Positions 18,865-28,102 are shown, counted from the stretch's first letter. The stretch: DNA of 64,000 bases from Bin55 sp965205545 (GCA_965205545.1 OZ242170.1:372001-436000), one strand, 5' to 3'. Notes: a model not told the origin generated them from the sequence alone. Numbers and translations are program-made.

Positions 18865-19347
18865 ATGAGTACAGACGATGCACCACACGCAATCCTCGCA
18901 GCAGACGTACCCTCGAGGCCACGCTGGTCCAACTATCCCGAACCATTCAAGTCGCGAGTGGGTGAACGAGAGAAAAAACCTCTTGGCGAGGCCTTTGGAC
19001 TGAAAAACTTCGGTGTCAATTTCACGCGATTGCCACCAGGTTCGATGTCGGCTCTCATGCACGCTCACAGTCGACAGGATGAGCTTGTGTATGTATTGCA
19101 AGGCAAACCAACACTAGTGACAGAGACGGGGGAGGCTTTATTGGAGGAGGGCATGTGTTGCGGATTTCCTGCGCAGGGCGAAGCTCATCACCTCGTCAAT
19201 CGAACAGGCCAAGATGTCATCGTATTGGAAATTGGAGATAGAACTTCAGGTGATGAGGTTCGATATCCTCAAGTCGACCTTAGAGCGGGCTTTCGAAAGG
19301 ATGGGACATGGGGATTCAGCCATGCCGACGGAACACCCTTCAAGTAG
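18865..19347 (+). CDS. Cupin domain protein
   Basis: A 160-residue single-cupin protein. The first cupin motif is HAHSRQDELVYVLQGKPTLVTETG (about residues 66-89), with metal ligands HxH..E, and the second is FPAQGEAHHLVNRTGQDVIVLEIG. Cupins of this size are often isomerases, dioxygenases or sugar-binding regulators. The N-terminal block RPRWSNYPEPFKSRVGEREKK is shared with a widespread uncharacterised subgroup, from memory. It lies between a PhyH-like oxygenase and an MFS transporter, separated by about 100-130 bases on each side. Confidence 0.82.
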   Translation: MSTDDAPHAILAADVPSRPRWSNYPEPFKSRVGEREKKPLGEAFGLKNFGVNFTRLPPGSMSALMHAHSRQDELVYVLQGKPTLVTETGEALLEEGMCCGFPAQGEAHHLVNRTGQDVIVLEIGDRTSGDEVRYPQVDLRAGFRKDGTWGFSHADGTPFK

Positions 19348-19443
19348 AAGGTTCAGTCTCGAATTGCAGTTGGAATACAGACAGTCTGACCATAATTGAG
19401 TGTAGTTCGTTGGGCAAGTCACTAACATAATTGGCGTTTTTGC

Positions 19444-20691
19444 GTGATTGTCCGCAAGCTTCTTCGTAGGTATCCAGCTCTTCTATACCCAGCCTTTCGA
19501 AAATACTGGACTGCTTCCTTTGCCTATGTAGGCGCTACCAACCTGATGATCCTCGGTCAGGGCTGGCTTATCTTCGAATTGACGGGTTCTCCATTGCAAC
19601 TTGGATTCCTGGGCGCGGCAGCTGCAGTGCCAGGAATTATCGTGAATTTGGTTGGAGGAGTCATTGCAGACCGCTTCGACAAGCGGACAATATTGCTGTG
19701 GACAGGATCGTGCAATACCGCATTGTTAGCGGTGTTGGCTCTCTTGGACATCAGTGGTCTGGTTGCGGTATGGCATGTGCTTGCAATTGCAGCATGCTCG
19801 TCGTTGGTGACGGGCGTCGATTGGCCCGTTAGGGCGGCGATCTATCCGTTGCTGGTACGACGTCATTCATACCTAAGTGCAGTTGCGCTCAATTCATTCG
19901 TTTGGCAGTCATCTCGCACCACGGTGCCCGCGATCGGCGGAGCAATACTCTTTTTCGGCGGCACAGCGACAGTGTTCGCAGTTGGTGCCCTAGGCTTTTG
20001 CGCGATGCTTCTTGTAATGTTCACGATTCGAACTCACGAGGAGCAGCGTGTTGTCTCATCGCCCGTGAAGGAGCTTGTTGAGGGAATTGTGTTCATATAC
20101 AAGCACGACCTGTTCAAGTGGCTGTTGGTACTGACGTTTTTGGGGATGTTCTTTGTTCAGTCCTATGTTCAGCTAATGCCATACATTGTGGAATTACTTG
20201 GACAAAACGAAGCCGTCTATGGATTGCTGTTAGCTGCTGGAGGGCTAGGCTCAGTAGTAGGGACAGCAATCGTTGGAGGAATGAAATGGAGTCGAATATC
20301 AGGGAATTTCATGCTCGGAGCAGCCATGCTCTCTGCGATAGGAACAATTGCACTAGCTCTCGTTGTCGTACGGAACTTGCTGCTGGCAGCCTTTCTGCTT
20401 GCGCTGATTAGCGCAATTTTCGCTGCTATATTTCAGATCAATGCGATGGCAACAATGCAGTTGGCGGTCCCGCAACGACTTCGCGGCAGAGTCATGGGAT
20501 TCCACACGGTTTGCTACAACCTGATTCCTTTGGGTGGACTTTTCTTGGGATTTCTCACCGAGTCATTCAACATCGTGGTGGCCATGGCGACGGGGTGTCT
20601 AGTCTACTTTCTCGTTATTGCCTATGTCGGCTCAACCAATTCGACTATACGCAACATCGGTCGAGAACCGATACGAGAAATGGTGGCGTGA
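19444..20691 (+). CDS. MFS transporter (MFS_3/EntS-like)
   Basis: This 415-residue integral membrane protein has about 12 hydrophobic segments. The conserved MFS loop between segments 2 and 3 reads GGVIADRFDKRTILLWTG. The family resembles EntS-like exporters, which usually move small molecules out of the cell. The start is GTG at 19444, and the initial segment RRYPALLYPAFRKYWTASFA is typical for this group. It may export the product of the upstream oxygenase/cupin genes, but this is only inferred from position. Confidence 0.85.
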   Translation: MIVRKLLRRYPALLYPAFRKYWTASFAYVGATNLMILGQGWLIFELTGSPLQLGFLGAAAAVPGIIVNLVGGVIADRFDKRTILLWTGSCNTALLAVLALLDISGLVAVWHVLAIAACSSLVTGVDWPVRAAIYPLLVRRHSYLSAVALNSFVWQSSRTTVPAIGGAILFFGGTATVFAVGALGFCAMLLVMFTIRTHEEQRVVSSPVKELVEGIVFIYKHDLFKWLLVLTFLGMFFVQSYVQLMPYIVELLGQNEAVYGLLLAAGGLGSVVGTAIVGGMKWSRISGNFMLGAAMLSAIGTIALALVVVRNLLLAAFLLALISAIFAAIFQINAMATMQLAVPQRLRGRVMGFHTVCYNLIPLGGLFLGFLTESFNIVVAMATGCLVYFLVIAYVGSTNSTIRNIGREPIREMVA

Positions 20692-21107
20692 GCGAACTCC
20701 AGTCGATCAAAAGAACATACAGGACAACGCACGTCGTGCAGACCATAGAGTTTACGGAATAGCTATTGAATTACATATTAATATTAAGATATAATATGTG
20801 TTTAAGTCGAAAATTTCATGTGTAACCTGAATAATTGGACGCAATATTGACTTTGTAGATGAAATTTTCGATTTACGTGATCGATTCTGTTTCATCTTGT
20901 AACTCGTGGCACACTTTGTCCGGGTAGTAGACACCCATACAGAATGAGGCAATGGTCGAACTGCCATCGATGATGAATTCCAACAAGTTCATCGGCTTCT
21001 GTCTGTGTGCGGGAATCACTTGCCGTCGCCGGCCAAGATTCTGTACGGCGAGCCCCTGCGGTCATAGTTGCTGAAGCGTGTTCGACAATTATTGCAACTG
21101 CGAATAG
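20692..21107. other. Intergenic region with an AT-rich spot and one small open frame
   Basis: Bases about 20760-20820 are strikingly AT-rich compared with the surroundings. On the minus strand a 39-codon frame (20873-20992, starting MNLLEFIIDGSS) has protein-like composition, but I recognise no family and see only a weak AGAAG upstream. The rest holds nothing I can support. Confidence 0.35.
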
Positions 21108-22253
21108 TTAGCGTATGCTGATGTTCTCCATCTGGTCAATCGCACGAAGTTTCGATTTGTCGTTGATTGGATCAAGCGTACTGCGGTGTGCTGTGATCGC
21201 GTCCTGAAATGTGTCCGTGTCAGTTGTAACCCAGTTTTGCGAAGTCTCGACCAAGTTGTACCAATTGGGTTCCACCCCCAGCTCTTCCAAACCCTCAGCA
21301 ACGTTAATCGCTATTTCCACTGCTTCCCTGTGATCGACTATAGGTAGATCCAAGTATTCATTAACTCCCAATTCCTCCCAACCCGGAATCATTGACATGA
21401 TCTCCAAAGGAGCCTTCCATGCGTACTTTCGTGCAAGATTGCCATCATCAAAGGAAAGACCGATAGCTGTCTCATCCTTTAACTCCATAGCGAGAAGAAG
21501 AAGAGCGTTAACTGAAGGCTGGACGTTAGTTCTCTCATAGTATTCTTCCACTAGACTGCCCAATTGAGAATTGGCAAGTCTTTCGTAATAAGATTCCTCA
21601 TCGAGCAGTTCATTCTTGTCGCGGCACTTCGCCTTAGCCCAATGAACCTGCAACGAGTTCTCCCATTCCCTCGTTTCAAATTTCCTGCATAGAAAGAGTG
21701 AGATTCCGTAGCTAACAAATGAGTCGGAATGACAGCCTTGCCTTAGTGCTTCTTCACTCCAATAGTCATTAGTGGTCCAACATTCTGCACGTTGAAGTGC
21801 CTGTAGGACTCTCTCCCTATCGCCCACAGGATCCGCGAAAATTCGGTGAAAGCTGATGGATTTTCCAAAACTCATGCCGCCAAAGGCGAAACTTCCCGAG
21901 TCTCGGTCGAGAAAGTTTCGATCAAGGGCATCAAAACACTTTTTAGGAATCTCATCATTGTGCTCAATCTTCCTCCATTCAACTCCTTCACATGCCGAGT
22001 GAAGGTCATCTACAGATTTCTGGGTCAGTTTCGCGTGTTGGCTAGGCTGGGGTGACGGAACGGGGTTAAACGAATAATCACTGCGATCTTGTTCGTCCAT
22101 TGACTCTTCGGTGATGTCTCTAATGTCATCATCCGTTTCAGGTATTGTTGGCTCATTGAGAAATGTCAAGAGTGTTAACGAAACGAACACGAACATCAGA
22201 AATACCGACACGGCTGAAATCCGACCTATTGAAGATAATCGTCTCAATTGCAT
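21108..22253 (-). CDS. Membrane-anchored protein of unknown function
   Basis: This protein has 381 residues from ATG 22253. Residues about 14-35 (ISAVSVFLMFVFVSLTLLTF) form one transmembrane or signal-anchor helix, followed by an acidic, proline-containing linker and a large soluble domain, probably periplasmic. The soluble part has about six cysteines (SACEGVEW, KKCFDAL, AECWTTN, RQGCHSD, FLCRKF, AKCRDK) spaced so that disulfides or helical TPR/Sel1-like repeats are possible. I recognise no family. It stands alone between an AT-rich intergenic region and a flavin enzyme gene. Confidence 0.7.
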   Translation of the reverse strand: MQLRRLSSIGRISAVSVFLMFVFVSLTLLTFLNEPTIPETDDDIRDITEESMDEQDRSDYSFNPVPSPQPSQHAKLTQKSVDDLHSACEGVEWRKIEHNDEIPKKCFDALDRNFLDRDSGSFAFGGMSFGKSISFHRIFADPVGDRERVLQALQRAECWTTNDYWSEEALRQGCHSDSFVSYGISLFLCRKFETREWENSLQVHWAKAKCRDKNELLDEESYYERLANSQLGSLVEEYYERTNVQPSVNALLLLAMELKDETAIGLSFDDGNLARKYAWKAPLEIMSMIPGWEELGVNEYLDLPIVDHREAVEIAINVAEGLEELGVEPNWYNLVETSQNWVTTDTDTFQDAITAHRSTLDPINDKSKLRAIDQMENISIR

Positions 22254-22385
22254 TTGAGAATTTCCGTACCAGCGCAATAGGGATTATGGGGAGCGTTTTT
22301 CATCACATCTGTTTATTTAAAGCAGTAATTCGCTAAGGTAATGAGTTGATGACACATCATGCTCGCTTTTGAATGCGTCGTAAAG

Positions 22386-23525
22386 CTACGATGTCAATAT
22401 TCCCCGCGGCTCCAATCCGAGCAGAACGCGTCCGGCATCGCCCATGTGGTGTGGCGACACGGTGGTGTGCTGTTGCACTACTCGGACATCTCTCGCGATT
22501 CGGTTAAGTGGACTATCCAAGAAGTTTGACGAAGTTCCTGCTGCTTCCAGCAGGAAGTCCACGCAATCGATCGCTGCCTTAACCGTGTCACAAGCCAATA
22601 CGTGGGCCAGTGCTCGATCTTGGTCAGTTAGATTGGATTCTCGTTGACAAATATCCCAAACATGCTTCGCATGTTCGTAAATTCCAGCTCGTGCACTACG
22701 CAATCGTGCTTCGGCGTGGGCAATGGCCAAGTGCGCAATGTGTCTCTCTTGAAGTTTCCGTGATGAAAACCTCGGAGTTTTGCCGCGAGCAAGCTCACGG
22801 AATGCATCAATGCCGGCTCTTGCAATTCCAAGAGAGACGGCAACCTTGTTGAAAGTTAAGCGAACTCCCAATGGGATCTGCAATTGTCTGGATTGCATCG
22901 TGCCCTGACCCAGAGTAGGGACAAGCCGATTACAAGGTACATGAGCATTGACCACTCTAACGTCGTGCGAGCCTGAGCCGCGCAGACCAGTTACATGCCA
23001 TGTGTCAACTATCTCGTAATCTCCATGTGGAATCATGGCGTAGTGGAGAGTGTCGTCCGTTGGCTCTCCATTCTTTGTCGTTCGCACAGTCGCACCAAAC
23101 GCACTGGCGTTGTGTATGCCGCTAACGAATTGCCATTGGCCCGAAACCAAGTAGCCTTCCTTAGTAACCTCTGCACTCCCGACAGCTGCAGTCGAACCTG
23201 CCAAAATGGTGCGAGGATCTGCCACAAGATCTCTGCACGTATCCATAGATGGACCTACAAGGCCGAAGATTTCCATACCAATCATTAGGTTCCAGCCTGC
23301 CGCCCCGCCCGCAAACGAGATTGTTTCGATCACTCGCATTTGGGTGCAGGTGTCTGCGTCCAGACCTCCAATCTCGACTGGTGCTGCGATGCGATAGAGA
23401 TTTAGCTCAGCCATGGCAAGAGCGATCTCCTGACTAAGCCTGCGGTTCGCCTCTGTCTTTTCAGCGTCCGCTTGAATTGCACCTGCTAGAGATTGTGCCT
23501 GGGATATGAGTGTTTCCGTTTGCAT
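22386..23525 (-). CDS. Acyl-CoA dehydrogenase-like flavoprotein (DszC/HpaB-type monooxygenase group)
   Basis: A 379-residue protein with the acyl-CoA dehydrogenase fold: the N-terminal helical domain (LAMAELNLYRIAAPVEIGGLD), the middle beta domain (GYLVSGQWQFVSGIHNASAFGATV, TWHVTGLRGSGSHDVRVVNAHVP) and a C-terminal helical domain (RDVRVVQQHTTVSPHH). The motif GLRGSGSHDV and the HxxVSPHH-like end are typical of flavin monooxygenases and hydroxylases that use this fold (DszC, HsaA, nitroalkane oxidase groups) rather than of beta-oxidation dehydrogenases. Start ATG 23525, with TTG one codon earlier. A close paralogue lies at about 46944-48077. Confidence 0.8.
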   Translation of the reverse strand: MQTETLISQAQSLAGAIQADAEKTEANRRLSQEIALAMAELNLYRIAAPVEIGGLDADTCTQMRVIETISFAGGAAGWNLMIGMEIFGLVGPSMDTCRDLVADPRTILAGSTAAVGSAEVTKEGYLVSGQWQFVSGIHNASAFGATVRTTKNGEPTDDTLHYAMIPHGDYEIVDTWHVTGLRGSGSHDVRVVNAHVPCNRLVPTLGQGTMQSRQLQIPLGVRLTFNKVAVSLGIARAGIDAFRELARGKTPRFSSRKLQERHIAHLAIAHAEARLRSARAGIYEHAKHVWDICQRESNLTDQDRALAHVLACDTVKAAIDCVDFLLEAAGTSSNFLDSPLNRIARDVRVVQQHTTVSPHHMGDAGRVLLGLEPRGILTS

Positions 23526-23528
23526 CAA

Positions 23529-23860
23529 TCAGTCGTTAGTTTTTTGGTGAATCTGCTCGATACTACTGCTTTCTCGGAATTCTCCGAATCAAAAGCAGCG
23601 ACAATACTTGATAGGACTGCATTATGGCAATTGCAATTGCGTAGCGGCTCTCTTCAGTAAGTTTTGGAGACATTCCGCGCACCGTGTTTGGAAACCAACA
23701 CCGGATTCGTCGGCACAAGAAGTTTGTGCAATTTGCAATCGATACATGTGCTCGAATAAGCGCCTATCGTTAGTACCGCTCCGTGGCGATCTCAAGTGGC
23801 AGGTCAAAGTGCTTGCTTACAATTGCCATCGCTTCTTGTACCGTAGCCCCACGCAACGCG
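23529..23860. other. Intergenic region with no supported gene
   Basis: About 330 bases between the flavoprotein start and the DUF3667 gene. A minus-strand frame around 23622-23807 contains a short cysteine-bearing stretch (RCAECLQNLL), but its start and context are weak. I list nothing here as a gene. Confidence 0.4.
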
Positions 23861-24958
23861 ATGGCCACCGAATCCAATAATTCTGTTGTTCTCAGGTGCG
23901 ACAACTGCAATGCGGAATTAACTGGCAGTTTCTGTTCCGAGTGTGGCCAGAACGACAAGAACTACGACCGTTCGTTTTGGAGGGTGGTTGGGGATCTATT
24001 GCGGGAGCAGTTTGATATTCACTCCCGTATATCGCGAACGCTAAGCATGCTTTTTCTGCAGCCCGGTGAATTAGCCATCGAGTTTAGGCAGAATCGACGA
24101 GCGAGTTACGTTGCTCCGATCCGAATGTATCTTTTTAGTAGTCTGCTCTTCTTCTTCCTTGCCGCAATCGCGCCCCGCGACGAGTCTGGCTCCCCTCTCG
24201 TTGACTTTGTGTATGGACCGAACCAAGGCAACGATGAGCAGCAGGCAATCGAGAAGCCAGAAACGCAAGAACTTGACACCATCGCAAGTAGTAGTGGCGA
24301 GCAAGATCAGTCGATAGACACCCCTCAACTACAACTAGAGGACACCGAAGTCGACGATAGCGATGAATGGGTGGGGAGAATTCGCGAATTATCTAACGAC
24401 CGCGTACACCAGATGGCTCGTGAGGTACTGATTCGCCCGGAAGACTCCAGCTCGAGAGGTCTTCTATACACATTTCTCACCCCAGTTAGAAAAGCAGAGG
24501 ACGTGGACAAGTTCTATGTTCGCCTGCTTCCACTCGTAGTAAAGGTCACTTACGACCACGAACAACTATGGGAAGATGTTCGAAACAATCTAGCACTCAC
24601 AATGATAGTGCTGTTGCCGTGGCTCTTGCTTACGTCGGCGTGGTTTCATGCGGGTTCGAAAATTCGACTTGTGCACCAGCTCGTTTTCTGCATGCATGTG
24701 TTTGCCGTCGCGTTTCTTGTCCTATCGCTGGAAATCCTGCTTGTTAGGTTTTTGTTGGATCAAGTGGAGGGCACCTGGCGAATTTCACTATTGGTTTCCG
24801 GAGCTTTACTTGTTCATACCTTTGTGGCCTACCAAAATTTCTACAAAAATGGGCCCATCGCAGGATTCTTCAAGTTCTTGGTTCTAATGCTGTTGTATTG
24901 GTTTGCATGGTCAATTTCATTTTTGCTGGTGTTCGCGTATTCGGTCTACACGCTTTGA
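23861..24958 (+). CDS. DUF3667-family membrane protein with N-terminal zinc ribbon
   Basis: From ATG 23861 the protein has 365 residues. Residues 13-28 are a compact zinc ribbon (CDNC...CSEC, Cys 13, 16, 25, 28), followed by DIHSRISRTLSMLFLQPGEL and the conserved segment RRASYVAPIRMYLFSSLLFF, then an acidic linker of about 130 residues and four hydrophobic segments near the C-terminus. This arrangement matches DUF3667. Function is unknown; a role in membrane organisation is only a guess. It is convergent with the flavin oxidoreductase gene, whose stop is one base away. Confidence 0.8.
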   Translation: MATESNNSVVLRCDNCNAELTGSFCSECGQNDKNYDRSFWRVVGDLLREQFDIHSRISRTLSMLFLQPGELAIEFRQNRRASYVAPIRMYLFSSLLFFFLAAIAPRDESGSPLVDFVYGPNQGNDEQQAIEKPETQELDTIASSSGEQDQSIDTPQLQLEDTEVDDSDEWVGRIRELSNDRVHQMAREVLIRPEDSSSRGLLYTFLTPVRKAEDVDKFYVRLLPLVVKVTYDHEQLWEDVRNNLALTMIVLLPWLLLTSAWFHAGSKIRLVHQLVFCMHVFAVAFLVLSLEILLVRFLLDQVEGTWRISLLVSGALLVHTFVAYQNFYKNGPIAGFFKFLVLMLLYWFAWSISFLLVFAYSVYTL

Positions 24959-24959
24959 G

Positions 24960-25862
24960 TCACCGAATAGCACTGCTAATCTCGCCAAGCTTGTCGATCA
25001 TCGCGTCTACAGTCCGGTAGCCGGCTTGAAATATTGCCGTGGCATTTATCGATCCCCACCCAAATCCAAGTTCCTCAATGATTTCGATGCGAGACTTGAT
25101 CTTGTCCATGTCTTTGTAAAAGGACTTGCCTTCCTCGTCTTGGGGTGGCGAGTCCAGCATCATTTGAAATCCGAGCACGTCAGGATCGCGTCCAGACCGC
25201 ACGGCATATTCCTTAATGGAATCTACAGCAGATCTTGCCCAATCCAAATCCGTTAAAGGCATTGCTAGCCACCCATCTCCCAGTTCGCCAACCCTACGCA
25301 AAGCCCGCTTCCTCATGCCTCCGATCCAAATTGGAATCTTGTCTCCTTGAGGTGGCTTGGGCTCAAACGCCATAGTGTCGGCAAAGTAGTGCTCAAACCT
25401 GTAACTAATGGGGTCTTGACCCCAACATGCCCGCAAGACTTGAATAGCCTCGTCGGTTCGTTTGCCGCGGTTTCGAAAGGACTCTTGAAGCATCTCGAAC
25501 TCCGACTCTTGCCATCCAACACCCACTCCTAGACGCATTCGGCCTGCGGAAAGAATGTCGAGAGTTGCTACCTGTTTCGCCACCAGTACTGGTTGGCGTT
25601 GGGGTAAAACGAGCACCTCAGTACCAATTCCAATGGTCTTGGTGTTAGCAGCAATGTAGGAGAGGGTCGTGAGAGCTTCAAGTATGGGCATGCGGGAAGG
25701 GTAGTGGGGAGCCGCGCGCGTTTGTGTTGGATAGCCCATGACCACATGATCGAAAATATCGATGTGGTCGAAGCCGATTTCTTCTATGGCTCTCGCAAGA
25801 CGAGCAATAGCCTCCGGGCCTTCTCGGAAGCTGATGGCTGGGAATTCAACGGAGAGTTTCAT
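24960..25862 (-). CDS. LLM-class (luciferase-like) flavin/F420-dependent oxidoreductase
   Basis: A TIM-barrel oxidoreductase of 300 residues related to bacterial luciferase. Signature blocks are EEIGFDHIDIFDHVVMG, GTEVLVLPQRQPVLVAKQ, GRMRLGVGVGWQESEFEML and PIWIGGMRKRALRRVGELGDGWL. Members use reduced FMN or F420 to oxidise varied substrates; which cofactor applies cannot be told here. ATG 25862 is chosen over the TTG four codons upstream. A leader-like short frame and a terminator-like hairpin lie upstream on the same strand (about 25976-26053), so this gene might be controlled by attenuation. Confidence 0.85.
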   Translation of the reverse strand: MKLSVEFPAISFREGPEAIARLARAIEEIGFDHIDIFDHVVMGYPTQTRAAPHYPSRMPILEALTTLSYIAANTKTIGIGTEVLVLPQRQPVLVAKQVATLDILSAGRMRLGVGVGWQESEFEMLQESFRNRGKRTDEAIQVLRACWGQDPISYRFEHYFADTMAFEPKPPQGDKIPIWIGGMRKRALRRVGELGDGWLAMPLTDLDWARSAVDSIKEYAVRSGRDPDVLGFQMMLDSPPQDEEGKSFYKDMDKIKSRIEIIEELGFGWGSINATAIFQAGYRTVDAMIDKLGEISSAIR

Positions 25863-25975
25863 CTCTTGTCGCAAGCCCTGTCTTGTGCCACAGGACCAAA
25901 ACTAGGAACTCACTTGAGGATCTTGTCTGGAAGACGTTAAGGAGGACGAGAGTGAGATTTTTAAGGATTACAAAT

Positions 25976-26007
25976 GAAAACAGCAGAGCCTGGGGAGGCT
26001 CTGCTGT
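25976..26007 (-). terminator. Strong rho-independent terminator-like hairpin
   Basis: On the minus strand CAGCAGAGCC, a six-base loop, and GGCTCTGCTG form a perfect ten-pair stem (25981-26006), extended by one A-T pair and followed by TTTTC. It follows the short frame at 26021-26053 and precedes the flavin oxidoreductase gene. It could end the dehydratase transcript or work as an attenuator. Confidence 0.75.
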
Positions 26008-26020
26008 CCAATCATTGGGG

Positions 26021-26053
26021 TTAGTCTAGCCAACCCCTTCTGACTGTAAACAT
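26021..26053 (-). CDS. Possible 10-residue leader peptide
   Basis: The minus strand reads AAAGGAGGTGG at 26058-26068, one of the best ribosome-binding sites in the window, then ATG at 26053 and ten codons (MFTVRRGWLD) ending in TAA at 26021. Its last codons overlap a hairpin (GGGGTT...AACCCC, 26017-26038), which competes for space with the terminator hairpin just downstream. The arrangement (strong site, tiny ORF, two hairpins, T-run) is what leader-peptide attenuators look like. I recognise no family, and chance cannot be excluded. Confidence 0.45.
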   Translation of the reverse strand: MFTVRRGWLD

Positions 26054-26136
26054 ACGACCACCTCCTTTACCAACCACGATTGCCGAAATTATACACTCGC
26101 GACAGTTGAAGGAACATTCAATATGCAATGGGACAT

Positions 26137-27213
26137 TTAACTCTGTAATTCCACAAGAACGGTGCCTTCAGCTGTGTGCAAGCCAGCTTGATTCTCGTTC
26201 CAAATCTTCAGTTCCACTAGCTTTTGCTCGCCGTGCACGAACTTCTTTGCGACATTTCCGTATATGGTGTTAGTGTCGCCAACAACGTTGGGATGTCGTA
26301 CACGCGTACTTAGCGAACGGATAGTCGCGTCGTCGCCTGCCCAATCGGTTGCGGCTTGGCACAGCCAGCAAACTCGTTGCGGACCCCAGTCGAACTGGCC
26401 AGGCATGTTTCGGCGTTCTTGAGCGTGTTTCTTGTCGTAACGACCGCCTCCTCCGAGGTCCGAAGAATCTTCGGCCTCAAGTGCTTGTCGAGGACTACGG
26501 CCCGTACCCACAACTCCGTGTGTAAAGAGGAAAAGTTCGGTTACCGTGTAGGTGCCTTTGGGAAGCGTGGGTATGGCTTCGCCTTCTACGACATCCTCCC
26601 ACTTTCGTGGATCGGATCCACGACGACTGCGCTCAAAAACCAGAGGATCTGGAGAGGTGACGGACACGTTAGTCTTCGTTTCGCGGTCATATTGCATGGT
26701 ACGCCCGCCGCCAAGGTTCTTGTAGCGGGCCATATTGGTCTTCTTTGTGGCCACAAGCTCATTACGGTTGTTGAAGTACTCCACCAATGCCGTACAAATG
26801 CAGAAATCACCAATTCGATCACTTTGCTTTCGTTCGATACCGACCACGGTTTCCTGTGCTCGTATCTTGTCTCCAAGCCAAATAGGCCGGATAAATTCGA
26901 TGTCGCCGCCTGCGTAGTTCATAGGAAAGTGGGCGGAAGAAGTTCGACGCCAATCGATGGTGCCGTTGATTGCTGCCGAGATTCCTAGACTTACGCCATA
27001 TATGAACATAGGTGGTGCGGTCATCGATCGGTAGCGACTGTTTGCCGCATACTCCTCGCTGCGCCACAACGGGTTGTAGTCGCCAACGCCGTCGCCGAAT
27101 CTCCTAATGTTGTCGAGACTGGCTTCTTTAAACCCGCGAGAGGGAAGGGCAGTGCCAATTCCCTTGCTGTATTCCGTTTCAAACTCGTCAAGAGTGGTAA
27201 TTTGTTCAGGCAT
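26137..27213 (-). CDS. FAS1-like / MaoC-type dehydratase (double hot-dog) protein
   Basis: A 358-residue protein that looks like two hot-dog folds in tandem. The N-terminal half (FKEASLDNIRRFGDGVGDYNPLW, ..GGDIEFIRPIWLGDKIRAQETVVG) resembles the FAS1-like dehydratase N-domain. The C-terminal half holds FDWGPQRVCWLCQAATDWAGDDATIRSLSTRVRHPNVVGDTNTIYG. Such proteins hydrate or dehydrate acyl-CoA-like thioesters. The catalytic Asp/His pair is not certain in either half. ATG 27213 is chosen over an upstream ATG at 27240. It is downstream of coq4 on the same strand, about 105 bases away. Confidence 0.78.
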   Translation of the reverse strand: MPEQITTLDEFETEYSKGIGTALPSRGFKEASLDNIRRFGDGVGDYNPLWRSEEYAANSRYRSMTAPPMFIYGVSLGISAAINGTIDWRRTSSAHFPMNYAGGDIEFIRPIWLGDKIRAQETVVGIERKQSDRIGDFCICTALVEYFNNRNELVATKKTNMARYKNLGGGRTMQYDRETKTNVSVTSPDPLVFERSRRGSDPRKWEDVVEGEAIPTLPKGTYTVTELFLFTHGVVGTGRSPRQALEAEDSSDLGGGGRYDKKHAQERRNMPGQFDWGPQRVCWLCQAATDWAGDDATIRSLSTRVRHPNVVGDTNTIYGNVAKKFVHGEQKLVELKIWNENQAGLHTAEGTVLVELQS

Positions 27214-27319
27214 CGGGGCAATACTCCACTTCAGCGTCAAACTAGGTTTAAACGGGGTGGCGAAGGCATGCTCACTTGCTATTGCACATTCGGCTTTTCA
27301 GCAAGAAGTAACAAGTTCC

Positions 27320-28102
27320 TTAGCGTAGACCGTGACGCTCCAAGATACTCCAATAGGCGTCGGGATCGGGAATCGCAAGAGTTGACCGAACGTCTTGGGC
27401 ATTCAATTGCAGCAATTCTTCAAAGGGTTGGGCAGGAAGCCAGCTAGCTCTTCGTCCGGCGCGATAGGCACGCCACAATGCACGTAGCGTTCCTCTGCCG
27501 TATCCCTTTGCAAGCCGTCTGGCGCCGACAGTCACTATGAATGCCGCGCCCGGGTTGCGCATTTGTGCATAGGTGAACGCTAGAAGGCACGCTTCTCCAA
27601 GAGGTTCACGTCCGTATTGCGTCAATGCGTGCCAAAGGTCGTGCATGTCTCGAATGCGATTGGTGTATCGAAGCAAATGTGGATTGTGAATGCTCTCTGT
27701 GGCTTCGTGGCTCGCCTCGACCAATCCGTCGGCGGACAGTTGCTCAGATTGGACAAACTTCAGGTAAACGGCGGCGAGAGAATCCGGCTCATACAGTGAC
27801 AATCTCTGCCGGTCTTGAAGAGTATCGAGTAGATTGATTCCTTCCCGCAGGATGCGTTCTCCTGTAGGCGAGGACTTGAAACGTTCAAAGCCGCGTTCGA
27901 GCGACTTTCCGCGCATGGCTGTTACAACCCTAAATACCTGTTCGGTGTCGTCGGGATTGGCGATGAGAGCCTGTACAGCGGTCCACGCTCTCTTGAATCG
28001 AAAGATTCGATCTTTGAACCCTTGCGATGCGCTTGTAGCCGATTCGCTCGGTGCGAGGCTTACGGGTTCGTTACTGTGCCGTGTTTCTGAAGAATCTGCC
28101 AT
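27320..28102 (-). CDS. coq4: Coq4-family ubiquinone biosynthesis protein
   Basis: A 260-residue Coq4 homologue. The zinc motif HDLWHALTQYGREPLGE gives HDxxH at residues 154-158 and a Glu 12 residues later, as in the eukaryotic proteins. Helical flanks include YLKFVQSEQLSADGLVE and ACLLAFTYAQMRNPGAAF. Coq4 organises the ubiquinone-synthesis complex; recent work assigns it an oxidative decarboxylation of the ring. Its presence supports an aerobic, ubiquinone-using proteobacterium. ATG 28102 lies one base after the stop of the ADP-ribosylglycohydrolase gene (28104), which suggests one operon. Confidence 0.85.
   Translation of the reverse strand: MADSSETRHSNEPVSLAPSESATSASQGFKDRIFRFKRAWTAVQALIANPDDTEQVFRVVTAMRGKSLERGFERFKSSPTGERILREGINLLDTLQDRQRLSLYEPDSLAAVYLKFVQSEQLSADGLVEASHEATESIHNPHLLRYTNRIRDMHDLWHALTQYGREPLGEACLLAFTYAQMRNPGAAFIVTVGARRLAKGYGRGTLRALWRAYRAGRRASWLPAQPFEELLQLNAQDVRSTLAIPDPDAYWSILERHGLR

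Noticed and set aside
23622..23807. Minus-strand frame with a CxxC stretch
   Set aside because: Weak start, no family, and a short region between two real genes; could be chance.
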